Positions 18,542-27,554 of a stretch of DNA of 64,000 nt are shown piece after piece. The stretch comes from Bacteroidia bacterium (lineage in GTDB: Bacteria > Bacteroidota > Bacteroidia > Cytophagales > Cyclobacteriaceae): positions 59,279-123,278 of the forward strand of contig JAUILA010000018.1 in assembly GCA_030432655.1 (NCBI GenBank), given 5' to 3'. The position numbers were made by a program, and so were the translations under genes. Numbering within the stretch: the first letter of the stretch is position 1; each line of letters begins with the position of its first letter. The notes under the pieces are model-generated. The model saw only the letters and a list, made by a program, of their open reading frames with translations, did not search any database and was not told where the DNA came from.

Positions 18542-19033
18542 TCATCGCTCGTAAAAAAACGGAGGTTCGATACCCAGGGCCCGCAGGTACACATATCCCT
18601 GCCCGCGATGATGTATCTCATTGTCGATAAAGTAAAAGATCGAGCTGATCACCGTTCCGGTGTATTGTCCGAACAGCGTCAGCGTCTCGCCAAACTGCTC
18701 GTCCGGTATCTTCATCCATAATTTCCGGATCCGGTCGGTCTCCTCGTCCCATTTGTCGAGCAGTACCTGTTTGCTGTTCTTATGGTCAAAGGATTCATCA
18801 AAAGGCACTGTTTTTCCCGTGACCATCTCGTTGAGTCCCGGTCCTGCAATGCTGAATAATTCGACTGTCATTTGCGCGAATGTTCGCATACCCCCGATCG
18901 AAAAAGTAAACAGGTCCTTTTCAGGAAATGCTTCAATGACACGGCGTGTCAGGCTCCGGTGGCCTATGTAATGTAAAAGAAGGTCCTTTGATGAAATGAC
19001 TTCCTGCGTGTTTTCTTTAATGGTTTGATTCAT
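18542..19033 (-). CDS. DinB-family (four-helix) protein
   Basis: A 163-residue helical protein of the DinB/YfiT superfamily. The C-terminal NEIHHRGQGYVYLR carries the histidines typical of the metal site, and an upstream helix has HYIGHRSL. Known of the family: many are thiol-dependent transferases or of unknown function, and they often sit next to a WYL-domain regulator, as here. It is divergent from the WYL regulator and shares a 101-bp control region with it. Confidence 0.85.
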   Translation of the reverse strand: MNQTIKENTQEVISSKDLLLHYIGHRSLTRRVIEAFPEKDLFTFSIGGMRTFAQMTVELFSIAGPGLNEMVTGKTVPFDESFDHKNSKQVLLDKWDEETDRIRKLWMKIPDEQFGETLTLFGQYTGTVISSIFYFIDNEIHHRGQGYVYLRALGIEPPFFYER

Positions 19034-19077
19034 GGCATTTATTGAGTTTTGTTTGTCTCAAAGGAAATGACTGGTAG

Positions 19078-19093
19078 TGACAACAGTATGTCA
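19078..19093. promoter_or_regulatory. Candidate operator between the DinB gene and the WYL regulator
   Basis: A perfect inverted repeat TGACA-N6-TGTCA lies in the 101-bp divergent intergenic region, 41 bp before the regulator start and 44 bp before the DinB-family start. HTH regulators with C-terminal WYL domains usually control a divergent neighbour, so this is a plausible binding site. No binding data exist here. Confidence 0.5.
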
Positions 19094-19134
19094 GCAGTCC
19101 CGGAAAATTTTTTAACTTTCAAAAAACATCCATT

Positions 19135-20088
19135 ATGAAGGAGGATACGTTAAAGCGGTTTGACAGGGTGGTTGCCATGCTGATCCAGTTACAGTCCCGC
19201 AGAACAGTGAAGGCGGCAGACCTGGCAGAGCGATTTGGAGTCAGCCTGCGCACCATTTACCGGGATATCCGGACACTTGAAAAGGCAGGCGTTCCCGTCA
19301 CCGGGGAGGCAGGGGTAGGGTATTCCATCTTTGACGGATACCGATTGCCGCCGGTGACATTCACCCGGGAGGAGGCATCCAGCTTTATTGCTGCTGAAAA
19401 GCTTACCCAGAAACTGACGGACAGGAACCTGCGAGGGCATCATGAGTCGGCCATGCACAAGATTCGCGCCGTGCTGCGGGGGCGTGAAAAGGACTGGCTG
19501 GAAGCGCTGGAGTCGAATATTCAAGTGGATCCGGCATATTCTCCCTTTAATGAATCGGTCCCGGATGCCATGGAAGTGTTGTTTGAGAGTATCGCGAATC
19601 GCCGCCAGGTGAAGATCAGGTACCAGGGATATGGGAAGGAATCAGCAGGCGACCGGATGATCGAACCGGTGGGTCTGTTTCATGAAAGCGGATTCTGGTA
19701 TGTGTATGCCTGGTGTCATGTGCGTAATGACTACCGGCAGTTCAGGACCGACCGGCTTCACAGGATTGCCCGGACAGATATTTCTTTCAGCCGGCAGCAC
19801 GGTAATCTCGGGGAATACCGGACAGGAATGAGCCAGGCCAGGGGGACTACGTTGGTGCGGATCAGGGTGGACAAATCCATTGTACGATATATCCGGACAG
19901 GGAGGAAATATTATGGATTTGTATCCGAAGAAGAAGTGGGGGAGAAGGTGGAAATGACATTCAGGACACTGGACCTGGAGAATGGCTTTTCGAGATGGTA
20001 CCTGATGTTTGCGGACTACGCTGAGATACTGGAGCCTGAAAGCCTCAAGGATAGGGTGCGTGAAATTATCAGGAATATTCAGGTGTAA
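19135..20088 (+). CDS. HTH-WYL domain transcriptional regulator (YafY type)
   Basis: The 317-residue protein has an N-terminal DeoR-like winged helix (residues about 8-60, with LAERFGVSLRTIYRDIRTLE). A central WYL domain follows (MIEPVGLFHESGFWYVYAWC), then a C-terminal WCX extension (RWYLMFADYAEILEPES). WYL domains sense small ligands or nucleic acids. The gene is divergent from the DinB-family gene, its likely target. Confidence 0.9.
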   Translation: MKEDTLKRFDRVVAMLIQLQSRRTVKAADLAERFGVSLRTIYRDIRTLEKAGVPVTGEAGVGYSIFDGYRLPPVTFTREEASSFIAAEKLTQKLTDRNLRGHHESAMHKIRAVLRGREKDWLEALESNIQVDPAYSPFNESVPDAMEVLFESIANRRQVKIRYQGYGKESAGDRMIEPVGLFHESGFWYVYAWCHVRNDYRQFRTDRLHRIARTDISFSRQHGNLGEYRTGMSQARGTTLVRIRVDKSIVRYIRTGRKYYGFVSEEEVGEKVEMTFRTLDLENGFSRWYLMFADYAEILEPESLKDRVREIIRNIQV

Positions 20089-20306
20089 TGCAGTGATGAG
20101 TTTTTCGAACCGACCAAAGTAATCATGATAAATGCCATGGCATGATTATCTGTCCCGGGGTAGTACGTGCCTAGCCCTGGATTTAACCAATCCGCCGCTA
20201 GTCAGTATTTATCAGAATTGCCGGATTGAGTATCTAAATGGCTTGTTTTCTGGTAATTATAATTTTAAATTCAACCAATGTAATTGCCGATATAAATGTT
20301 AATTCT

Positions 20307-22181
20307 ATGAGCAGTATTATCAGAAATCTTTTATTGTTTGGGTTCATTTTTGGTATTTCCTGTACCAGTCAGCCGGAGCAACAAGGTGACAGCACTGCCG
20401 CCAGTGATGAAAATAGTGAGGCGGAAATCACTGCCAACCCATTAAAGGAGGCGTATTTCGGTAATGTTCATATCCATACCAGTTATTCTTTTGACGGGTA
20501 TACTAATAAATGTCCGACCACCCCGGCCGATGCTTACCGCTGGGCGCAGGGGGAAGCGATCCCCGGTGGCGGGGGCGGAGGCGACCTGCAGATCAAAGTA
20601 CCGCTGGATTTTTACGCGGTTTCTGATCATGCGGAGTGGATGGGCATGTTTAAGCAGATGGAAGATCCGAATAGTCCGCTGAGCCAGCTGGAATTTGCTG
20701 ACCGGGTGACGGATGAGGACCCTGCTGTCTCCTTCCAGGCATTCGCGGATTTCCTCTATGATTTCAGTACCGGCGGGGAATTATCAAAGGAGCCCTTATT
20801 CTCCGATCCCGAAATCATGAGCTCGGTTTGGAGCGAGATTGTAGAAACGGCGGATCAGTATTATAAACCAGGTGAATTCACGACGTTCCCCGCTTTTGAA
20901 TGGTCGTCAAATCCGAATACAAGGAACCTGCACCGCGTTGTACTGTTTGCCAATTCGGAGAATGTGCCGGAGCTGGCATTCTCCAGTAATGATTCAGAAA
21001 AACCAGAAGATCTCTGGAAATGGATGGAGGAAAGCCGGGCAAACGGAGCCACCCTGCTGGCCATTCCGCACAACGGGAACGCCAGTGACGGATTGATGTT
21101 TGCGCTGGTTGATTCGGACGGAAATCCGCTGACACAGGAATATGCGCAACAACGAATGAATAATGAACCCCTCTACGAGATCTCGCAGATTAAAGGAACC
21201 TCAGAGACCCATCCCGACTTATCGCCGAATGATGAATATGCCGGATTCGAGCTTTGGGATTATACCCTGGCGGCCACGGCGGACCGTCCGACCAACCGCG
21301 AGGGAAGCTATGCCCGCGAAGCCTTGCTTGATGGAATCCAACTGGAAAGTGAAGGGAAAGGTAATCCGTTTAAATATGGATTTATCGGAGATTCGGACGG
21401 CCATAATTCTGCCGCTTCAATCGAAGAGGATAATTATACCGGCAAGTTCGCATTGGAGAATAACCCGGAGCACCGTCTGATTGGCGTTGAGGGGTTTGCG
21501 GAAAAAAACAAGCAGCAGGTGCGTGAGTTCAGTTCCGGCGGTGTTGCCGGGGTCTGGGCAGAGTCAAATACCCGCGAGGCAATTTTTGCGGCGATGGAAC
21601 GCCGTGAGACTTTTGCGACGTCTGGTCCGAGGTTGAAAGTCCGTTTTTTTGGCGGATATGATTTTGCCCGCGATTTTATGGCGGAGTCGGACTGGGTGAA
21701 AATCGCCTATGAAGAAGGAGTGCCGATGGGTGGTCAGCTGGAACCTTCCCAGGGAGACGCCCCGGTATTTGCCATACATGCCATTAAAGAGGCCAATGGC
21801 GCCAATCTTGACCGGATCCAGGTGGTAAAAGGCTGGGTGGATGCGGCTGGCGAAAAGCAGGAAAAGATTTATAACGTGGTTTTTTCCGGGGACCGGGAGC
21901 TGGATGCAAACGGAGAAATCGAAGAGGTGGGAAACACGGTGGATGCATCGACCGCAACCTATACCAATGACATCGGATCTTCTGAGCTGATGGTCCTCTG
22001 GAAAGATCCGGATTTTGATCCCGAGGTTAATGCGTTTTACTATGTACGCGTCTTACAGATTCCTACCCCTCGCTGGAGCACGTACGATGCGGTGACGTTG
22101 GGTATTGAACCGGTAGAGGGATTGCCCGTCAGCATCCAGGAACGTGCCTGGAGCAGTCCGATCTGGTATACTCCGGAATAA
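20307..22181 (+). CDS. DUF3604 (PHP-like) lipoprotein
   Basis: The 624-residue lipoprotein has the signal IIRNLLLFGFIFGISC and a short acidic linker. The DUF3604 domain then begins with GNVHIHTSYSFDGY and continues through YAVSDHAEWMG, IPHNGNASDG and FIGDSDGHN. These histidine/aspartate clusters resemble the metal site of PHP phosphoesterases. Members are widespread in marine bacteria and their substrate is unknown. ATG 20307 is used because the upstream extension to 20238 precedes the signal. It is probably a cell-surface or periplasmic hydrolase. Confidence 0.85.
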   Translation: MSSIIRNLLLFGFIFGISCTSQPEQQGDSTAASDENSEAEITANPLKEAYFGNVHIHTSYSFDGYTNKCPTTPADAYRWAQGEAIPGGGGGGDLQIKVPLDFYAVSDHAEWMGMFKQMEDPNSPLSQLEFADRVTDEDPAVSFQAFADFLYDFSTGGELSKEPLFSDPEIMSSVWSEIVETADQYYKPGEFTTFPAFEWSSNPNTRNLHRVVLFANSENVPELAFSSNDSEKPEDLWKWMEESRANGATLLAIPHNGNASDGLMFALVDSDGNPLTQEYAQQRMNNEPLYEISQIKGTSETHPDLSPNDEYAGFELWDYTLAATADRPTNREGSYAREALLDGIQLESEGKGNPFKYGFIGDSDGHNSAASIEEDNYTGKFALENNPEHRLIGVEGFAEKNKQQVREFSSGGVAGVWAESNTREAIFAAMERRETFATSGPRLKVRFFGGYDFARDFMAESDWVKIAYEEGVPMGGQLEPSQGDAPVFAIHAIKEANGANLDRIQVVKGWVDAAGEKQEKIYNVVFSGDRELDANGEIEEVGNTVDASTATYTNDIGSSELMVLWKDPDFDPEVNAFYYVRVLQIPTPRWSTYDAVTLGIEPVEGLPVSIQERAWSSPIWYTPE

Positions 22182-22247
22182 AGGCTATTCAGGACTGCCT
22201 GACACCAAAAACTTTCCTAACTTATCGGATCCATTTATAATGATCAC

Positions 22248-22613
22248 ATGAGTACTACTACACCAAAACACGACGAGCGCATCGCCAATATGACATTCTC
22301 ATCGGTTTATCCTCACTACGTTACCAAGGTGGAAAAGAAGGGGAGGACAAAGGAGGAATTGCACCAGGTAATCGAATGGCTGACCGGGTTTGATGAAAAC
22401 GAGCTTCACCGGTTGCTAGAGGCGAAAGTGACCTTTGAAACATTCTTTCAGCAGGCAAGCCTGAATCCGAATGCGGAACTTATCACAGGCGTAATCTGCG
22501 GCTACCGGGTGGAGGAAATTGAAACTCCGTTAACCCGGCAGGTACGGTACCTGGACAAACTGGTAGACGAACTGGCCAAAGGGCGGAAGATGGAGAAGAT
22601 ACTTCGCGCCTAA
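22248..22613 (+). CDS. DUF2200-family protein
   Basis: A 121-residue soluble protein matching the DUF2200 pattern: [24 protein letters not shown] at the start (the segment spans about residues 11-34), IEWLTGF, then [28 protein letters not shown]. Family length is typical and function unknown. It stands alone between the DUF3604 gene and the convergent serine hydrolase. Confidence 0.88.
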   Translation: MSTTTPKHDERIANMTFSSVYPHYVTKVEKKGRTKEELHQVIEWLTGFDENELHRLLEAKVTFETFFQQASLNPNAELITGVICGYRVEEIETPLTRQVRYLDKLVDELAKGRKMEKILRA

Positions 22614-22630
22614 CTTACTTTGCATACCTA

Positions 22631-23758
22631 CTACTCTGCAGAGACTTTTTCCTCTTTCAACGAAGCCATGAGCTCGAAGCATAAGTCATCAATATTTCCG
22701 GCATGTTCATGAAATGCCGAAATATTAGTTAGAATAATTACAGCATTTCTTTTGTCGGTGTCAACGGCCATACTGGAGCGATATCCGCCAGTAGCGCCGT
22801 TGTGCCAGTATAATGTATCGCCGGCATTCGAATAAATAATGTGCCACCCGAGTCCGATATACATAGTTGGTGAAATGGAAAAGGTTACTTCGCGTGCGAG
22901 GTTCATCACCGAATTGGTTGTGTCAAATTGAGCTACGGCGAATTTTGCCATATCCTCGCTGGTGGAAAGTATTCCTCCCGCAGCAACCAAGGCATTCAGA
23001 TCCCAGTTTGAGGTCGGATTACCTTTCTTGTCCAAACCTGAAACAAGCGATTCATTAACTTCATTTCGCTTTGTTGTGGAATTGGACATTTCATAAGGAT
23101 TGAAAATTGTTTCTTCAAGCATGGACTGATAATCCATTCCTGAAACTTTGCTCAGGGAGTATCCGAGAAGTCCTGCGCCTAGGTTGGAATAAGCACTCTT
23201 TTCACCCGGTTCATTCTCCAGTTCAAGATCTTCTGAAAGAAATTCTTCCAACTTCTCTTCGTCATAGTTTTTATAAGGATTATCACGATTGAACAATGAC
23301 CCAAGCAGGAAATTCGAAGGCATTCTGGGAAATCCTGAAGTATGGTTTGAAAGCTCCCGGAATGTCGGACTTATATTGTTGTTAATTGTGATTTCCAAAT
23401 AATCATTGATGTGGTCATCCAGACTCACCTTTCCATTAATCACATAATCAGCCAGCAGGATAGACGTAAAAACTTTTGAAATGGAACCTATTTCAAAAAC
23501 ACTTCGCTCATTCCGTATTTCAACCAACGAATCATTCTGCCGTTTCACCCCGTAAAAAGTGATGTTTTCCTTTTTTATCAAGGCGAAAGCAGCCTGTGTG
23601 TTTTCGGGGTAATTCTGTAACGTTGTAAAAATCAGTTCGACTTGACCGGGAGACAAATCATCGTTATCACCCAGAGAATTCAGGGCTGGGGTGAAAGGTT
23701 TATCTTCTCCACCGCAGCTTATCAGTAAAATCAACAGAAACAGGATCGGGCGTTTCAT
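22631..23758 (-). CDS. Class C beta-lactamase-like serine hydrolase (lipoprotein)
   Basis: The 375-residue protein has a lipoprotein signal (LFLLILLISC) and all three motifs of the class C beta-lactamase/DD-peptidase superfamily: SISK (the nucleophile motif SxxK, in FEIGSISKVF), YSN (YxN, in SAYSNLGAGLLG) and HNG (the KTG equivalent, in WHNGATGGYRS). It is attached to a membrane on the periplasmic side. Members act as peptidases or esterases; true beta-lactamase activity is not implied. Confidence 0.88.
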   Translation of the reverse strand: MKRPILFLLILLISCGGEDKPFTPALNSLGDNDDLSPGQVELIFTTLQNYPENTQAAFALIKKENITFYGVKRQNDSLVEIRNERSVFEIGSISKVFTSILLADYVINGKVSLDDHINDYLEITINNNISPTFRELSNHTSGFPRMPSNFLLGSLFNRDNPYKNYDEEKLEEFLSEDLELENEPGEKSAYSNLGAGLLGYSLSKVSGMDYQSMLEETIFNPYEMSNSTTKRNEVNESLVSGLDKKGNPTSNWDLNALVAAGGILSTSEDMAKFAVAQFDTTNSVMNLAREVTFSISPTMYIGLGWHIIYSNAGDTLYWHNGATGGYRSSMAVDTDKRNAVIILTNISAFHEHAGNIDDLCFELMASLKEEKVSAE

Positions 23759-23902
23759 TCAGATGTTAAATTTTAGGATGATGAGTACAAATTAGCATTT
23801 TTTGATTATTGGAGTTCGAATAGAAAGGTAATTATTAATCTGAACTACAGTCGGGTTCGCGAAACACTGGTCAAGAAAACATTAAAAAAACAGATCATAT
23901 AG

Positions 23903-24439
23903 ATGGCTTCAGCATTTGGACATGCCTTTAGTGCTCTTGCATTAGGCACCACATTTAACAAGAATTTATTCAGCAGGAAATTTTATGTGTTGGGCATGGT
24001 TGCATCCATTCTCCCGGATGCTGATGTGATCACCTTTGCTGTGGGAATCCCTTATGAAAGCATTTGGGGGCATCGGGGCATATCACATTCGATTCTGGTG
24101 GCTCTTGTAACGGGAATTCTGTTTGCCTTCCTTTTTTACAGGAATATTGCGCGTCAGGACAGAATCATGTTAATCACCTATTTCTTCCTGTGCACGCTGT
24201 CTCACGGGTTACTTGACGCCTTAACAGACGGCGGACTCGGGGTGGCCTTTTTTGCTCCGTTGGAGAATAACAGGTATTTCTTTCCCTGGAGACCCATACA
24301 GGTTTCTCCGATTGGTGTAGAGAATTTCTTTTCCGTTCGAGGTATCCAGGTAATTCTGAGTGAGCTTTTATGGATAGGTATTCCGGGAATCATTCTCATA
24401 ATTACATCAAAGTATGTTAAAAAACTGAAAGCTAATTAG
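23903..24439 (+). CDS. YdjM/DUF457-type membrane-bound metal-dependent hydrolase
   Basis: A 178-residue protein with about four membrane helices. It begins GHAFSALALG, has LPDADVI and WGHRGISHS (the conserved His/Asp motifs of the family), then THGLLDALT-like LSHGLLDALTDGG. Known of the family: inner-membrane putative hydrolases related to E. coli YdjM; the reaction is unknown. Confidence 0.88.
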   Translation: MASAFGHAFSALALGTTFNKNLFSRKFYVLGMVASILPDADVITFAVGIPYESIWGHRGISHSILVALVTGILFAFLFYRNIARQDRIMLITYFFLCTLSHGLLDALTDGGLGVAFFAPLENNRYFFPWRPIQVSPIGVENFFSVRGIQVILSELLWIGIPGIILIITSKYVKKLKAN

Positions 24440-24459
24440 ACAGTAACCATAGACATCAG

Positions 24460-25431
24460 TCAGTAAGTCACGCGCGAGGGATCCGTCAAGTCACCGGTCC
24501 AGATCAGAATGTTCCCCTTGTCGTCGGTGGTAATGATTTCTTCGCTATGCTTATTGATTGAAATACCCCAGAGTTTCTCATCCGGCTTGCCTTCCGCGAG
24601 CAATTTACCCTCAATGTCCCAAAGCCGAATCTTATCACTTGCCGTGGCAAGAAAGCCTCCGTCCGGCGACCACGACAGATTCCTGTATTCCGCAATACTT
24701 TTATCTACTGCTAGTTTTAGTTCACCCTGTTTAGACCAGAATTGCAGCAGGGGTGAAAAATTATAGTCAAAGTCCCCGTAATCGCCGGTAGCGAAAAAAT
24801 CGCCGGACGGGTGCCAGTCAACCGACAGCATCAGTACATCTTCTGGCCGGTCCTCGATCTTAATCAGGGAATCGGAGTCAAAGTCATAAAGCGAAATATA
24901 TTCTCCCACGGCAGCTATACTATTTTCATGAGGATGCCAGTCAAGACCTGTGATTCCTTTTTGACCCGAGGTGATTTGTTTAATGAACACACCTGAGCGA
25001 TCGAATAGCGTAATGTTGCCATCATAGTCGCCAACGGCCAGGTATTCTCCCGTAAAATTCCAGCCAATCGCCCGGGCGCCAAATTCATTGAGGCTGTCCA
25101 GATAGGTGGTGTTCCCGGATTTCAGGTCCAATATGAATGAGGCTGTTGAATCCCCCTGTACCGAAACAGCAAGCAGGTTATCCGTGGGGTGCCAGGTGAT
25201 TTTTGTGATGGTACCCTTTACCGGATAGGCCTGATCGCTTTCAAAATCTGCTGCCGAAAATATTCTCAGTGTGTCCTGGTTGCCGCCCACAGTGAAACGG
25301 TCACCATTCGGGCTCCATTCGGCCGCCCACAACGTCTGGCGTGTAACTGGTCTCTCGCTTGATTGTCCGGATTCACTGCCGGTACATCCGGTGAGGACAT
25401 ACAGAATCAGGATGATATTAACGCCTTGCAT
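24460..25431 (-). CDS. WD40-repeat lipoprotein
   Basis: The 323-residue protein has a lipoprotein signal ending LTGC and a beta-propeller of about six or seven WD40-type blades. Repeated cores are AAEWSPNGDRFTVGG, KITWHPTDNLLAVS, GLDWHPHENSIAAVG, SVDWHPSGDFFATGD and LSWSPDGGFLATAS. Such propellers bind partner proteins, and no catalytic site is seen. Its start overlaps by 14 bp the end of an upstream short gene. Confidence 0.85.
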   Translation of the reverse strand: MQGVNIILILYVLTGCTGSESGQSSERPVTRQTLWAAEWSPNGDRFTVGGNQDTLRIFSAADFESDQAYPVKGTITKITWHPTDNLLAVSVQGDSTASFILDLKSGNTTYLDSLNEFGARAIGWNFTGEYLAVGDYDGNITLFDRSGVFIKQITSGQKGITGLDWHPHENSIAAVGEYISLYDFDSDSLIKIEDRPEDVLMLSVDWHPSGDFFATGDYGDFDYNFSPLLQFWSKQGELKLAVDKSIAEYRNLSWSPDGGFLATASDKIRLWDIEGKLLAEGKPDEKLWGISINKHSEEIITTDDKGNILIWTGDLTDPSRVTY

Positions 25432-25678
25432 TCCCGGAAGTTTTAGTGATAGAGGTTGAAATCCAATGGTCGAGACTTAGCCGGCCACTACCTAAAATAA
25501 GAAATGTGAGCCATTCCGTATATCCTGCCATGGCTTCCGGGTTGCGTATTTCAAGTCCGAAATAAAAGATGATCCCGCCGCAAAATATGCGGACGATATC
25601 GATGCCCATTGGAACAATTAATTTGTTGTTTCTGACCGGAAAAAGTATCATTTCAAATTGGTTGTCGTTAAACTTCAT
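25418..25678 (-). CDS. Small membrane protein, possibly a truncated DoxX-like protein
   Basis: The 86-residue frame starts at ATG 25678 and has one clear membrane helix (DIVRIFCGGIIFYFGLEI), then NPEAMAGYTEWLTFL. The order 'RI-GxxFxxxGLE-NPE-YTEWL' resembles the first quarter of DoxX/MauE-like membrane proteins. Those have four helices, and here the frame turns polar and ends after 20 more residues. It may therefore be a truncated remnant. The end overlaps the WD40 gene start by 14 bp. It is divergent from the winged-helix regulator. Confidence 0.45.
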   Translation of the reverse strand: MKFNDNQFEMILFPVRNNKLIVPMGIDIVRIFCGGIIFYFGLEIRNPEAMAGYTEWLTFLILGSGRLSLDHWISTSITKTSGNARR

Positions 25679-25737
25679 TGTAAATGTAGGTTGGTCATGC
25701 GCGGCGAACTTCTTACTAATTGTGAAAAAACTGTAAA

Positions 25738-26601
25738 ATGATTGCAAAATTATCTCTGAGTAGGGTTTCTCTTTATCTGCTTCTTTTAACGGGCTTCATG
25801 GTGCTGGCCTTTTTTCTGGTTATTGGCTTCGAAGGGTCGGAGAATACGGATTCACGACGCCTTTCGGTTCGGGCCATCGGACATGATCTCCTCAGTGCGA
25901 ATGGGGATGATCATTCGGTGGTGCCGCCGGTGGAACAGGCAGAGGCCGGGAGTTTCCGGTTACGGCTTGACCGCCCGGTGGTTATTGATCCGGACGCCCT
26001 TTCCGAGATTGCCCTTAAGCGGATTAGTCCGGAAGTTTCCGGTGAAGCTTTTGTGAAAGTTGCTGACCGGGCAACTGGGGAGATTGTGTATGAGTTTAAG
26101 ATTGATCAAGCCGGCGAACATATCATTCCCTGCCTGGGGAGAATGCTGAAAGTATCGAATTATGATGTACTGGTAGATTTTGAGCCCGGGACGTCTGAGT
26201 TATTATCATCGGTTAATGTGGCTGGCATTTTTGCATCGGCAATCATTGTGTTTACCGCTTTTATTTTTTTAAGGAGGGAGAATACTGAAGGCCAGTCAAA
26301 CGAACTGCGTGCAGATATTAATACAAACAGGCTGCATTGTGGTAATGTTCAGGTAAAGCTGACGGACAAGGAAATGGAAATATTCAGTATACTGAATGAA
26401 CGTGAAGGCGAACTGGTTTTGAGGGATGAATTACTTGCGGCGGTCTGGTATGAAAAAGGGGTTATTACCGGCCGGAGCCTGGATACCTATATTTCGCGGC
26501 TGCGGAAGAAACTGCAACAGGTATCATCGTCTCAGATTGTGAATGAGCATGGGAAAGGGTACAGGCTTGAAAATTGCGACACCTTGGGAATTGGGAAATG
26601 A
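25738..26601 (+). CDS. Membrane-anchored winged-helix transcriptional regulator
   Basis: A 287-residue protein with an N-terminal membrane helix (about residues 12-30) and a roughly 130-residue extracytoplasmic domain. A second helix (about 160-178, AGIFASAIIVFTAFIFL) is followed by a C-terminal OmpR/PhoB-type winged helix (VKLTDKEMEIFSIL, then SLDTYISRLRKKL and NEHGKGYRL). The DNA-binding domain is C-terminal, opposite to ToxR/CadC. It probably senses a periplasmic signal and acts on DNA from the membrane. Its stop codon overlaps a broken small gene (ATGA at 26598-26601). Confidence 0.85.
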   Translation: MIAKLSLSRVSLYLLLLTGFMVLAFFLVIGFEGSENTDSRRLSVRAIGHDLLSANGDDHSVVPPVEQAEAGSFRLRLDRPVVIDPDALSEIALKRISPEVSGEAFVKVADRATGEIVYEFKIDQAGEHIIPCLGRMLKVSNYDVLVDFEPGTSELLSSVNVAGIFASAIIVFTAFIFLRRENTEGQSNELRADINTNRLHCGNVQVKLTDKEMEIFSILNEREGELVLRDELLAAVWYEKGVITGRSLDTYISRLRKKLQQVSSSQIVNEHGKGYRLENCDTLGIGK

Positions 26602-26786
26602 AAATGAATAAATCAAAGTACCTTCCCATGGTGTACGGGCTGATTAGTATCGCACTGGTACCTGTTCTATAATACGTCCTTGCAATTGGTATGTATAACC
26701 CAGAATCACCTAGATATATTTCTTTAATTTTAGAATCAATTATAAAAAGACAAGAATTGCCAATAAGGAATGTTGATAAAGGATGA
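26598..26786 (+). pseudogene. Small gene interrupted by one in-frame TAA
   Basis: The frame starts at ATG 26598, overlapping the regulator stop (ATGA). It reads 24 codons (MKMNKSKYLPMVYGLISIAL is the start), hits TAA at 26670-26672, then stays open for 37 codons to TGA 26784-26786. That stop overlaps the next ATG (26783) as another ATGA. The hydrophobic run appears to span the stop. Both edges keep translational-coupling geometry, so this looks like a 62-codon membrane-protein gene with one nonsense change. A sequencing error or a genuine short peptide are alternatives. Confidence 0.5.
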
Positions 26787-27181
26787 AAAAATATATTAAA
26801 TCATTCCTGATTTACAGGCTGATATTTTTAGTTATAAGCACACTGGCCTTTGCACTAATTGGTGTTTTTAAAGGTTTTAGTCCTGAAATGATAGCCGGAA
26901 TAATTGGCGTAAATGTCTATTTATTATTTATCGGTCTGGTTATTCTCCGACTCGTAAGTTTGTTAACGCTGAATAATAATATTTGGGTATTAACATTAAC
27001 GGATATAGTTACAATAAATTTAGGGAGTCTTCTGTCAGAAAATCTCTTGATCACATGGGAGCTGTTTTCTTCCATTTTTAAGATGGACATTTCCTGGACA
27101 GCAGTAATTGTTCATATAGTATTCTTATTATCAGTTCTTTTTTGTATCAGTGCACTTAAACTTGTCAGATTAAGATTTTAA
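26783..27181 (+). CDS. Membrane protein of unknown function
   Basis: The 132-residue product is almost entirely hydrophobic, with four predicted membrane helices (about residues 8-28, 34-60, 67-85, 103-128). No family is recognised. The DNA is AT-rich compared with the neighbouring genes, which together with the broken upstream gene hints at acquired or decaying sequence. It may be co-translated with the broken gene and the membrane regulator. Confidence 0.55.
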   Translation: MKKYIKSFLIYRLIFLVISTLAFALIGVFKGFSPEMIAGIIGVNVYLLFIGLVILRLVSLLTLNNNIWVLTLTDIVTINLGSLLSENLLITWELFSSIFKMDISWTAVIVHIVFLLSVLFCISALKLVRLRF

Positions 27182-27353
27182 ATGTTAAGCAGCTACAGCT
27201 AAGCCATTTGTACAGATAAGCAATTAAATCAGTATTTCTTATTGGGTGGTGGATGAATACCAATGGGATTAAATGTTACCTTTTTTATATTAGTTATAGA
27301 TGTGTATTGGAATAACACGATCTATTGGCCCTTCTTAATCCCAGTCTTTTATC

Positions 27354-27554
27354 ATGGATGTAGATGATTTTTTGACAACAACCTTTTGGGTGGATATAGC
27401 AAATTTTGTTGGTGCTTTATTACGTTTTATATTCAATAGGAAAGGAAGATCGTTTAAGGATCTTTTAAAGAATAAACAGTATAGCAAGTCTAATCAATTA
27501 ATTGGTAATTTATTTCTATGGCCGGTACTACTTATCGGTATGGTCCAATACTAG
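27354..27554 (+). CDS. Short hypothetical protein in AT-rich region
   Basis: This 66-codon frame could encode a small protein with a hydrophobic N-terminal segment (FWVDIANFVGALLRFIF), a basic middle (NRKGRSFKDLLKNKQYSK) and a second hydrophobic end (GNLFLWPVLLIGMVQY). There is no family and no overlap with neighbours. It may be spurious or a remnant. Confidence 0.35.
   Translation: MDVDDFLTTTFWVDIANFVGALLRFIFNRKGRSFKDLLKNKQYSKSNQLIGNLFLWPVLLIGMVQY

Noticed and set aside
20121..20147. 7-bp inverted repeat AATCATG / CATGATT before the DUF3604 gene
   Set aside because: Short stem with a 13-base loop, no T-run and no conserved context; likely chance. The remainder of 20089-20306 shows nothing recognisable.
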